Shown here piece after piece: positions 38,528-46,488 of a stretch of 64,000 nucleotides of DNA; positions within the stretch are counted from its first letter, which is position 1, and every line of letters begins with the position of its first letter. The stretch comes from Sphingobacterium hotanense (GTDB lineage: Bacteria > Bacteroidota > Bacteroidia > Sphingobacteriales > Sphingobacteriaceae). The stretch spans positions 2,170,001-2,234,000 of the forward strand of contig NZ_CP030848.1 in NCBI RefSeq assembly GCF_008274825.1, given 5' to 3'. Under the pieces are notes generated by a model. That model ran no database searches, was not told the DNA's origin, and saw only the letters and a program-made list of their open reading frames with translations. The position numbers and the translations under genes are program-made.

Positions 38528-40969
38528 ATGAAGAACGAACTTGCGGACGTTTGGTTTTATAATCAGGGTTGGGAACCTCATGATTTTCAAAAACAGTGTT
38601 GGAAGGAGATTGCAGCAAATCGTTCGGGGATTTTAAATGCCCCTACCGGATATGGTAAGACCTTTGCCATCTGGTTTGGCGTTATACAGCATTATTATTC
38701 GGATGCCTATCAGGCAAAATTAGAAAAACAGCGTAAGCGAGGGCTGCATGCGTTGTGGATTACTCCATTGCGGGCTTTGTCGAAAGAGATACATCGGGTA
38801 ACGGAAGGGGTTTCTTTGGATCTGGATTTGGACTATCAAATAGAGCTTCGCACGGGTGACACGAGCACTGCTATTCGGCAGAAACAACGAAAGAATCCGC
38901 CGAAAGCATTGATTACTACACCTGAGAGTGTTCACTTAATCTTAGCGACGAAACAGGGTCAGGACTTCTTTAAGCAACTGGAATTTATCGTGGTTGATGA
39001 ATGGCACGAGCTTCTAGGATCTAAAAGAGGCGTGTTGATCGAACTAGCGTTGAGCAGACTGAAGAGCATTAATCCGAATTTAAAGATCTGGGGCATTTCG
39101 GCTACTATTGGGAATCTTGAGCAAGCTAAGGATATTCTATTAGGGGCATCGAACAGCGGCGTAATGGTGAAGGCGCAGATCAATAAGAAGATCGATATAC
39201 AGACAATCCTCCCGGACAGCTTGGAGAAATTCCCTTGGGCGGGGCATTTAGGTATTCGGCTGTTGGATAAAGTGGTCGATGTTGTCAATCAATACGGAAC
39301 CACGCTTATTTTTACCAATACGCGTTCGCAAGCTGAGATTTGGTATCAGCAGATTATCTCGAATTATCCGGAGTTTGCGGGCTTGCTGGCAATTCATCAT
39401 GGATCTTTGAGCGATGAAGTACGTATGTGGGTGGAAGAGGCTTTGCATGCCGGAAGGCTCAAGGCAGTGGTATGTACAAGTAGTTTGGATTTAGGCGTTG
39501 ATTTTAGGCCCGTAGACTGCGTAATTCAGATTGGGTCGCCCAAAGGGGTAGCTAGGTTTTTGCAGCGCGCAGGGCGCTCCGGACACCGTCCGGATGCAAC
39601 GTCCATTATTTACTATGTTCCAACAAACTCGTTGGAGATAATTGAAGGAGATTCCCTTAAATTCGCTGTAAAAGAAAAGATTGTCGAACAGCGAATCCCC
39701 TATATACGCTCATTTGATGTGTTGACCCAATACTTGATGACATTAGCAGTTGGCGATGGATTTGACCCTCAGCAGATTTATCAAGAGATCACAAATACCC
39801 ATTGCTTCGAGTCGGTCAGCCAGGAAGAGTTCGATCAATGTATGAGTTTGCTATTGCATGGCGGTAGTAGCTTGAAGGCATACGATGATTTCCACCGTTT
39901 GGAATTAGTCGACGGTCTTTACAAAGTGACGTCCAGGAAACTTGCCATGCGACATCGACTGTCCATTGGAGCTATTGTATCGGATTTGATGATGCGCGTA
40001 AAGTTCTTATCGGGGAAACACTTGGGATCGATAGAAGAGTCGTTTATTTCTAAATTGAATGTTGGCGATGTATTTTGGTTTTCTGGTCGTCAGTTGGAAT
40101 TGATTCAGGTAATCGCTAATGATGCGATCGTCAAACCTTCGCAAAAGAAAAAAGGAGTCGTGCCTTCCTGGATGGGTGGTCGTTTTGCGATATCACCAGA
40201 TTTGGGAATTGCAATCCGACATAGCTTCAGCAGTATTCACAAGAAGTCTGGACAGTCTCCGGAGATTAAGTTTCTCCAGCCACTATTCAAGGAACAGGAG
40301 CGCGTATCGGGTCTCCCGAAAGAAGATGAGCTATTGGTGGAATACACAGAAACGAGATATGGCTTTCATTTATTTTTGTATCCGTTTGATGGTAAGCTGG
40401 TTCATGAAGGAATGGCTCAGGTTATCGCTTATAGGCTTGGGCAGATTAGTCCGGCAACATTCAGTATCGCTACGAATGAATATGGGATTGAGTTATTGAG
40501 TGATACGGCATACGAGCTCAATGAGGATATATTGAAACAGATCTTTTCACCCCATAAACTGCATGCGGATATCAATTCCGGAATCAATGTGCAGGAGATG
40601 GCAAGACGAAGGTTTAGGGATATTGCAGGGATTGCAGGATTAGTTTTTCAAGGTTTCCCCGGAAAACAGATGAAGAGCAAGCATCTACAAGCTAATGCGG
40701 GTCTTTTCTTTTCAGTATTTTCAGAATATGAGCCAAACAACTTACTTTTGCGTGAATCTTACGATGAGGTCTTTGATTTTCAGCTCGAAGAGGGCAGGAT
40801 GATTAAAGCATTCGAGCGTATTGATAGTCACCGGATAATCTTTCGGAAGCCGGAGAAACTAACACCCTTTGCATTTCCTATTTTCTCCGAGTCGTTTCGC
40901 GAGCGATATAGCAATGAGGATTGGCAAAGCAAATTGGAAAAAATTAAAATGCAGTTGATAGATGGCTAA
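38528..40969 (+). CDS. Ligase-associated DNA damage response DEXH-box helicase
   Basis: The 813-residue superfamily 2 helicase of the Lhr type has NAPTGYGKTFAIW (motif I), ITPLRALSKEI, VVDEWHELLGSKRGVL (DEWH), GISATIGNLEQA (motif III), FTNTRSQAEIWYQQI, HHGSLS, CTSSLDLGVDFRPVD and QRAGRSGHRPD (motif VI). About 400 C-terminal residues follow, as in the ligase-associated subfamily. These proteins are encoded with a DNA ligase, an exonuclease and the PdeM phosphoesterase. Here only PdeM is adjacent, overlapping by 8 bases. Confidence 0.9.
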   Translation: MKNELADVWFYNQGWEPHDFQKQCWKEIAANRSGILNAPTGYGKTFAIWFGVIQHYYSDAYQAKLEKQRKRGLHALWITPLRALSKEIHRVTEGVSLDLDLDYQIELRTGDTSTAIRQKQRKNPPKALITTPESVHLILATKQGQDFFKQLEFIVVDEWHELLGSKRGVLIELALSRLKSINPNLKIWGISATIGNLEQAKDILLGASNSGVMVKAQINKKIDIQTILPDSLEKFPWAGHLGIRLLDKVVDVVNQYGTTLIFTNTRSQAEIWYQQIISNYPEFAGLLAIHHGSLSDEVRMWVEEALHAGRLKAVVCTSSLDLGVDFRPVDCVIQIGSPKGVARFLQRAGRSGHRPDATSIIYYVPTNSLEIIEGDSLKFAVKEKIVEQRIPYIRSFDVLTQYLMTLAVGDGFDPQQIYQEITNTHCFESVSQEEFDQCMSLLLHGGSSLKAYDDFHRLELVDGLYKVTSRKLAMRHRLSIGAIVSDLMMRVKFLSGKHLGSIEESFISKLNVGDVFWFSGRQLELIQVIANDAIVKPSQKKKGVVPSWMGGRFAISPDLGIAIRHSFSSIHKKSGQSPEIKFLQPLFKEQERVSGLPKEDELLVEYTETRYGFHLFLYPFDGKLVHEGMAQVIAYRLGQISPATFSIATNEYGIELLSDTAYELNEDILKQIFSPHKLHADINSGINVQEMARRRFRDIAGIAGLVFQGFPGKQMKSKHLQANAGLFFSVFSEYEPNNLLLRESYDEVFDFQLEEGRMIKAFERIDSHRIIFRKPEKLTPFAFPIFSESFRERYSNEDWQSKLEKIKMQLIDG

Positions 40970-41609
40970 GAAGCTTGTGTTGAATGGATTGGATTGTTTT
41001 TTGTTGCCGCAAAAAGCCATGTATATCGCAAAGTATCAGTTGCTTGTTGTTTCGGATTGGCACTTGGGTAAGTTGAAGCATTTTAGAAAAGAGGGCTTCT
41101 TTGTTCCAGCTCCGAATGTTACGGAGGAATTAGGTAGGCTAGATATATTACTTAATGAATTAGAGGTCAAGCAGGTCGTGTTCTTAGGTGATCTCTTTCA
41201 TTCCAAATTGAATTCGGACTGGGAGCAGTTCTGTATATATACGAAAGCTAAGCCGCATATTACCTTCACTTTGACCAAAGGTAATCATGATATTTTGGAG
41301 GATGCGCATTTGGAAAGATCCGCACTCCGCATCGTTGACCATTTGCTCTTGGAAGAAGGGCTGGTATTGTCTCACGAACCGCTGCTAGGTCTTGATAGTC
41401 ATATCATCAATGTGGTTGGCCACATACACCCGGGCTGCCAGGTGTTTTTAGCAGGTCGACAGAGCTTTCGGCTCCCTTGTTTCCATCTAGAAAATAGAGT
41501 GCTGACTTTACCGGCATTCGGAAAGTTTACCGGTTTGCATATTCTTCCTAAGACAAGCTTGACTAAGGTATATGCCATCGTAGACCAATCTGTGTTGGAG
41601 CTTCCTTAG
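40962..41609 (+). CDS. pdeM: Ligase-associated DNA damage response endonuclease PdeM
   Basis: The calcineurin-like phosphoesterase has all metal-binding motifs: VVSDWHLGKLKHFRKEGFF, VVFLGDLFHS, TKGNHDILE, LSHEP and VVGHIHPGCQ. At 215 residues it fits the family. The start overlaps the helicase stop by 8 bases, indicating translational coupling and a shared DNA-repair role. The last 102 bases are read on the other strand as the end of the DinB frame. Confidence 0.88.
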   Translation: MAKKLVLNGLDCFLLPQKAMYIAKYQLLVVSDWHLGKLKHFRKEGFFVPAPNVTEELGRLDILLNELEVKQVVFLGDLFHSKLNSDWEQFCIYTKAKPHITFTLTKGNHDILEDAHLERSALRIVDHLLLEEGLVLSHEPLLGLDSHIINVVGHIHPGCQVFLAGRQSFRLPCFHLENRVLTLPAFGKFTGLHILPKTSLTKVYAIVDQSVLELP

Positions 41610-42143
41610 GTAGTGTATCGAGCCTTGTTGAAATAACCCGCGTACAGTTTTTATCGTCACGAGAAGTTGGCCATAGTGACGCTGCGCATGTTCTGCCGCA
41701 TGAAATAGTAACCCCAATTGTGTTGTAGGAATCATCTTTCGGCCGATGAAGCGTTCTTCGGTTAGCGTGATATCGTCAATCTCTTTTAAATCATTTGTCG
41801 CTCGCTCCACAGCATGATTCAGATTATCAAGCATCTCATCCACCGAGATATCTTGATTCGGACTATTTTCTTTGTCCAAATACTCGAATTGCTCTTCTGA
41901 AAGGGATTTGCCTGCTGCATAGGTGAACATTCGATCAATCACACCAATAATATGCAATACATGAAAGGCAGATGATGCCATACCAAAGGGTTTGATCCAG
42001 ATGTATTGATCATCTTCGCTATTCAATAACTTGGGGATGTCTTCTTTGACTTGCAGTAATGCATGCGCGGCGGGTTGTAGTATTACGGAGATGCCTTCAA
42101 TTGGCCCTCGCATCCAGACTTCTAGGTTTTGTTGATTTTCCAT
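41508..42143 (-). CDS. DinB-family protein with suspicious C-terminal extension
   Basis: Residues 1-165 look like a DinB four-helix-bundle metalloenzyme: AHALLQVKEDIPKLL, GMASSAFHVLHIIGVIDRMF and GLLFHAAEHAQRHYGQLLV, with His residues as likely metal ligands. The remaining 40 residues are antisense to pdeM and look unnatural (Arg/Leu/Gln-rich). A one-base change in the run of five A near 41651 would switch to a frame ending AGYFNKARYTT at a TAA near 41619, just short of pdeM. DinB-like proteins in related bacteria act as thiol-dependent transferases; the substrate is unknown. Confidence 0.65.
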   Translation of the reverse strand: MENQQNLEVWMRGPIEGISVILQPAAHALLQVKEDIPKLLNSEDDQYIWIKPFGMASSAFHVLHIIGVIDRMFTYAAGKSLSEEQFEYLDKENSPNQDISVDEMLDNLNHAVERATNDLKEIDDITLTEERFIGRKMIPTTQLGLLFHAAEHAQRHYGQLLVTIKTVRGLFQQGSIHYLRKLQHRLVYDGIYLSQACLRKNMQTGKLSECR

Positions 42144-42145
42144 AG

Positions 42146-42487
42146 TTAAGGAGTTACGCTCTGTTTACCACCGAAGGTAATCATGGCCATCCCGAACACA
42201 ATGACTAAGCATCCTAATACCTGTATCCAGTTCAACGATTCTTTAAACCATAAGGCCATCGCCAGCTGTACTGTTAAGAAAGTTCCTCCGGAACATACCG
42301 CAATTACGATAGGCTGTGAGAAGTTTTTGAACAGCTGTACTAAAAACCAGCTTGCTGAAAGAATAATGATGTTTCCAATAATCAATGCAGGCCATTGAAA
42401 TTTCGGATTGATACCTCCATATTTAAAGATAATACTGGAAACGATTTGAGTTAGCCAGAAAGCCACGAAGTAGAGCATTTTTACCAT
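42146..42487 (-). CDS. Small EamA/SMR-like membrane transporter subunit
   Basis: The 113-residue protein has four predicted membrane helices: LYFVAFWLTQIVSSIIFKYG, ALIIGNIIILSASWFLVQLF, VIAVCSGGTFLTVQLAMALW and WIQVLGCLVIVFGMAMITFG. Size and layout are those of small multidrug-resistance or half-size EamA proteins, which work as dimers. It starts at ATG 42487 or 42478. It ends 2 bases before the DinB-like start, so the two may form one operon. Confidence 0.7.
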   Translation of the reverse strand: MVKMLYFVAFWLTQIVSSIIFKYGGINPKFQWPALIIGNIIILSASWFLVQLFKNFSQPIVIAVCSGGTFLTVQLAMALWFKESLNWIQVLGCLVIVFGMAMITFGGKQSVTP

Positions 42488-42518
42488 AAGGTAAATATAA
42501 ACATACTTGTGAATATTT

Positions 42519-44798
42519 TTAATCTGTCAATTCGAAATCCGCTTCCTTAACGTCTCGGGAGTTTCCGCCAATAAATACTTTGAAAGCACCAGGTTCTGCA
42601 ATATGCTTAAGCTGTAGGTCGTAGAATTTTAGATCTTCTTCCGATATCGTGAAATCTATTCTTTTCGATTCGCCTTTTTTCAAAAAGACTTTTTGGAAGT
42701 TTTTAAGTTCTTTAACAGGACGTGTGATGCTGCCAACCATATCACGGATATAAAGCTGCACAACTTCTTCTCCATCGTAGTTGCCGGTATTCTTTAGATC
42801 TATGGAAACTTTTAGGGTTTCATTCATTTTAATCGCTTTTTTGTCGAGAATGATATCGCCATATTCGAATGTACTGTAACTCAACCCATATCCGAAAGGG
42901 TATAGGGGCTCGTTGCTAACATCCAAGTAGTTGGAGCGGAACTTTTGAAACCAAGCGCCTTCGGCTAAAGGACGCCCTGTGTTTTTATGGCTATAGTACA
43001 AAGGGATCTGTCCGACATTCTGTGGGAATGTCGCAGGTAGCTTGCCACTTGGGTTAATATCGCCAAATAAAACGTCCGCTATCGCTTTTCCGGCTTCTGT
43101 ACCGCCAAACCATACGTTTAATATCGCTGGAACATGTTCATGCTCCCAAGTAAGCGTCAATGGGCGACCGGTAAATAGGACCAAGACTACCGGCTTGCCT
43201 GTATTCAAAAGCGCCTCTAGTAGTCGTCTTTGACTTGCCGGAATATTAAGATCCGTACGGCTAGAACTTTCTCCCGACATCTCCGAGCTTTCACCCAATG
43301 CCGCAACGATGACATCTGCGCTTTCTGCAGTCTTCAAAGCTTCGGCGATAATGAGTTCTGGATCGCGCTCGTCTCTAGGGATTGTACGACCAAACATGGT
43401 AGCTCGCTCTTGTAGAGCTTTGTCATCCGTTAGGTTAGATCCTAAATGCGTCGTAATCTTAACCTTACTTCCCAATGCTTCACGCATTCCTTCAACAAGG
43501 CTCTGCGTGTTAGCATGGTCTGCACTCACGCTCCATGTGCCTGGCATGTTTGCTCCTGTATTCGCAAGCGGACCAATTACTGCAACGGTTCCTGTCTTTT
43601 TCAATGGCAGAATCTGGTCATTCTTTAGCAAGACAAAAGACTTTGCAGCCGCTTCACGCGCAAAGACTAAGTGCTCCTTTTTAGAGATTTCTTTTTTAGC
43701 GCGCTGCTCATCGCAATAGCGATAGGGGTCTTCAAACAGTCCTAATCTATACTTCGCTTCCAATACATACCGAACCGCTCGATTAATATCCACTTCAGTA
43801 ACTCGCTTTTCCTCTAACGACTTTTTCAGCGTGGTCAAAAAGCCTTCACCGACCATATCCATGTCTACACCTGCTTGTAAGGAAAGGGCAGATACTTGCT
43901 GCAAATCGCCTAATCCATGGTCGATTAACTCATTTACTGCTGTATAGTCCGTCACTACAAGACCTTTAAATCCCCATTCATTGCGAAGTAAGTCAGTCAG
44001 CAACCAACGGTTAGCTGTTGCTGGTAATCCGTTGATATCATTGAAGGAAGTCATGACGGACATCGCTCCAGCTTCAAGAGCAGCCTTGTATGGAGGCAGA
44101 TATTCATTGTAGATCCGATGTAGACTCATGTCGGTGCTATGATAGTCTCTACCGGCTTCTCCGGCGCCATATAATGCAAAATGTTTAACACAGGCAAGCA
44201 AGGTGTTGTTTTTGCTAACATCGTCGCCCTGATAGCCTAAAACCATTTCTTTCGCAATGCGGGAAGTCAGGTAGGTATCTTCGCCACTGCCTTCAGATAT
44301 TCTTCCCCAACGCGGATCTCTCGAGATATCGACCATTGGAGAGAAAGTCCAGTTGATACCGTCAGCCGTTGCCTCTACAGCAGAGATACGTGCCGTTTGG
44401 CGAATCAACGGCATATCCCATGTGGCTGCGAGACCAAGAGGTATTGGAAATGCAGTTTTATAACCATGGATAACATCCATGCCGAAGATAATTGGGATTC
44501 CCAATCGAGACTCTTTCACGGCTAATTCCTGTGCCTTTCGAATCTTAGCAGGTGAGCTCATCGAAAATATGCCTCCAATATTACCGGCTTTGATTTTCCC
44601 TTCGACGTCAGTTGAAACAACAGAACCTGTCGTGGCTTCGCCACCTGTTACTAGATTAAGCTGCCCGATCTTTTCTTCAATAGTCATCTTCGACAGCAGA
44701 CCGTCGATAAATTGGTTCATTTTATTATTATCTTGCGCATTTACAAGGAATGAAAATGCGATTAAACTGCAGGATAATATGCCTTTACGGATATTCAT
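42519..44798 (-). CDS. Glycoside hydrolase family 3 beta-glucosidase (BglX-like)
   Basis: A signal peptide (GILSCSLIAFSFLVNAQ) is followed by the GH3 N-terminal barrel: GIPIIFGMDVIHGYKTAFPI, DPRWGRISEGSGEDTYL, CVKHFALYGAGEAGRDYHST and GLVVTDYTAVNELIDHG with the nucleophile Asp. The GH3 C-terminal domain and a fibronectin-III-like domain (VQLYIRDMVGSITRPVKELK) complete the 759 residues. It hydrolyses beta-linked glucose from the non-reducing end in the periplasm. It is 7 bases downstream of the GH144-like gene, so the pair forms an operon. A preference for beta-1,2 links is inferred from that neighbour. Confidence 0.9.
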   Translation of the reverse strand: MNIRKGILSCSLIAFSFLVNAQDNNKMNQFIDGLLSKMTIEEKIGQLNLVTGGEATTGSVVSTDVEGKIKAGNIGGIFSMSSPAKIRKAQELAVKESRLGIPIIFGMDVIHGYKTAFPIPLGLAATWDMPLIRQTARISAVEATADGINWTFSPMVDISRDPRWGRISEGSGEDTYLTSRIAKEMVLGYQGDDVSKNNTLLACVKHFALYGAGEAGRDYHSTDMSLHRIYNEYLPPYKAALEAGAMSVMTSFNDINGLPATANRWLLTDLLRNEWGFKGLVVTDYTAVNELIDHGLGDLQQVSALSLQAGVDMDMVGEGFLTTLKKSLEEKRVTEVDINRAVRYVLEAKYRLGLFEDPYRYCDEQRAKKEISKKEHLVFAREAAAKSFVLLKNDQILPLKKTGTVAVIGPLANTGANMPGTWSVSADHANTQSLVEGMREALGSKVKITTHLGSNLTDDKALQERATMFGRTIPRDERDPELIIAEALKTAESADVIVAALGESSEMSGESSSRTDLNIPASQRRLLEALLNTGKPVVLVLFTGRPLTLTWEHEHVPAILNVWFGGTEAGKAIADVLFGDINPSGKLPATFPQNVGQIPLYYSHKNTGRPLAEGAWFQKFRSNYLDVSNEPLYPFGYGLSYSTFEYGDIILDKKAIKMNETLKVSIDLKNTGNYDGEEVVQLYIRDMVGSITRPVKELKNFQKVFLKKGESKRIDFTISEEDLKFYDLQLKHIAEPGAFKVFIGGNSRDVKEADFELTD

Positions 44799-44805
44799 TG
44801 ATTCA

Positions 44806-46179
44806 TTACTTTAAGTGTGGGCTTTTGAAGCCTAATTTTCTTAATCCTAACCTTACTTCCGGAGCATTCATAAATAAGTCCCAAATAAGGCCGGTTCTAT
44901 AGTTTTCGATCATTACGACAATGGGGCCTTGATCGATCGCTAAGTATCGCTGTGGATACCAATTGTTTGTTTCGCTGAAAGCATCATAGAAACCATATTT
45001 GCCCCATACCTTATCATTAAGATTGTTGAATAGGTATTTTGCAAATGCGATGCTTTCATTGGGCGTATATGGCATGGATGCCAGTGCCGCAGTAGGAGAT
45101 ACGACCGATTTATCATTGTCCGGATGATGAGCATCATATCCATTGATTGAATAGCTTGCCGTCCATCCCCAAGCTTTGTCCGCTCCATAACCAACAAAGT
45201 TCTGTGGATTGGCTTCGGCATAAGCAATATTGATCTTAGCATGATTCACTACGGCATCCTCATAAGAAACATATTTGTCGGACAATCCTCTTGGGTCTAA
45301 GCCTAAGAAAGAATAGTGTGCCCAAAATAATGGACCCACTTCGCCCTCACGTGAGTTATGCTTAACTTCTGTCGGGATGTCAAACTTCTTGATATCTGAT
45401 TTGATTTTACCATTTCTAGCCCATCCTTGATAATAGACCGTAGAGTCTATCGCATGGGTAGGTGAAGAAGCAGCTAAGACATAACTTATTAAGCACTCAT
45501 CATAACCTTGAATAGCATGGTTCATCCCGAACTCGTGGACAGGGCTCCAGTGCCAGAATAATACATTCTTACCGTTTGTATAATGCTTCCAATTGATTCC
45601 TCTCCATAGGTTATCGGCTTTCTTGGCAATTTCTCGTTGTATTTCAGTGCCTTCTTTGAAGTACTCCCGTACTACTAGAAGTCCCTGCGCTAGAAATGCC
45701 GTTTCGACAATGTCGCCACCATTATCCTTTTCACTAAAGGCTTTTACTTCTCCAACATTGCCATGGTACCAATGTGCCCATGCCCCTTGAAAACGTGGGA
45801 TGCGTGTCAAATAATCCATGATGCGATGAAGGCGTTCTTCCCCTTCGCTCTTGCTGATAAAGCCGCGTTCCATCCCTACAATCAAACTCATCAATCCAAA
45901 TCCGCTACCACCAATAGTGATCACATTGCGGTCGTTTTGTGGATATTCACCGTCAATATGGATGCGCTCGCGAGCTAGACCTGTAATGGGCTCAGCTCCC
46001 TCCCAGAAATATTGGAAAGTTTGGCTCTGGATCTTAGTCAACAAAGAGTCGTTAGCAATCGCGAGACTATCTTTCATGTCATTGCGATCGTTATCATTAT
46101 TGTTATTCTTAATTTGGCAAGATTCAAAATTCAGTGCCATCAGTATGATACCAGAGAAGGTTAGTGCTTTTATCGTCAT
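44806..46179 (-). CDS. GH144-like lipoprotein (annotated family 'glucoamylase', probable endo-beta-1,2-glucanase)
   Basis: A lipoprotein signal (FSGIILMALNFESCQI) and an Asn/Asp-rich spacer precede an (alpha/alpha)6 domain: TFQYFWEGAEPITGLARERI, GGSGFGLMSLIVGMERGFIS, GGDIVETAFLAQGLLVVREY, GWARNGKIKSDI and AINQ-like IDQGPIVVMIENYRTGLIWD near the end. This is the PF10091 'glycoamylase' family, to which GH144 endo-beta-1,2-glucanases belong. With the adjacent GH3 enzyme it probably degrades beta-1,2-glucan to sophorose and glucose. The exact specificity is inferred. Confidence 0.82.
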   Translation of the reverse strand: MTIKALTFSGIILMALNFESCQIKNNNNDNDRNDMKDSLAIANDSLLTKIQSQTFQYFWEGAEPITGLARERIHIDGEYPQNDRNVITIGGSGFGLMSLIVGMERGFISKSEGEERLHRIMDYLTRIPRFQGAWAHWYHGNVGEVKAFSEKDNGGDIVETAFLAQGLLVVREYFKEGTEIQREIAKKADNLWRGINWKHYTNGKNVLFWHWSPVHEFGMNHAIQGYDECLISYVLAASSPTHAIDSTVYYQGWARNGKIKSDIKKFDIPTEVKHNSREGEVGPLFWAHYSFLGLDPRGLSDKYVSYEDAVVNHAKINIAYAEANPQNFVGYGADKAWGWTASYSINGYDAHHPDNDKSVVSPTAALASMPYTPNESIAFAKYLFNNLNDKVWGKYGFYDAFSETNNWYPQRYLAIDQGPIVVMIENYRTGLIWDLFMNAPEVRLGLRKLGFKSPHLK

Positions 46180-46488
46180 ATGCTATTCGTGGATATTGGC
46201 CCTCCCTTGTTTAGGAGGTATTTTCATAACTAGTATTCCTGAATGTTATCTACAGGTTCACTATAAACAAAGATGTCATCTATTAGTTTGAAATGAAAAT
46301 ATTAGCCGTGCTCATTACTACTACAACGTCAAAATACCTGCTCAACGGCCGTTGAGATATGGTGTAGTAATTTGAATACCTGTACTTTACTAGCGAATGG
46401 GTCTACAACAAAAAGTTTATAACGTGTAACATGTACACATTGATTGCTGTGAGGGGATGATGTATTGCTCTGAATACAATTTATGCAA
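46180..46488. other. 309-base regulatory space between the GH144-like operon and its regulator
   Basis: No gene is seen. It contains the perfect 16-bp palindrome at 46341-46356 and flanking short inverted arms TACTACA (46319-46325) and TGTAGTA (46363-46369). None of the dispersed repeats of the other spacers is found here. It is both the region upstream of the glycosidase operon and the 3' side of the regulator gene. Confidence 0.5.
46341..46356. promoter_or_regulatory. 16-bp perfect palindrome, candidate operator
   Basis: CTCAACGGCCGTTGAG is its own reverse complement. It lies about 160 bases upstream of the GH144-like start, and the regulator gene adjoins it on the other side. It is a plausible binding site for the neighbouring LuxR-type dimer, which is inference. 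Confidence 0.5.

Noticed and set aside
38528..40969. Helicase as part of a phage-defence island
   Set aside because: Motifs and the overlap with PdeM identify the ligase-associated DNA repair pair. The neighbours are ordinary metabolic genes.
43309..43719. 136-codon plus-strand frame inside the GH3 gene
   Set aside because: It is a shadow of the well-supported GH3 coding frame on the other strand.
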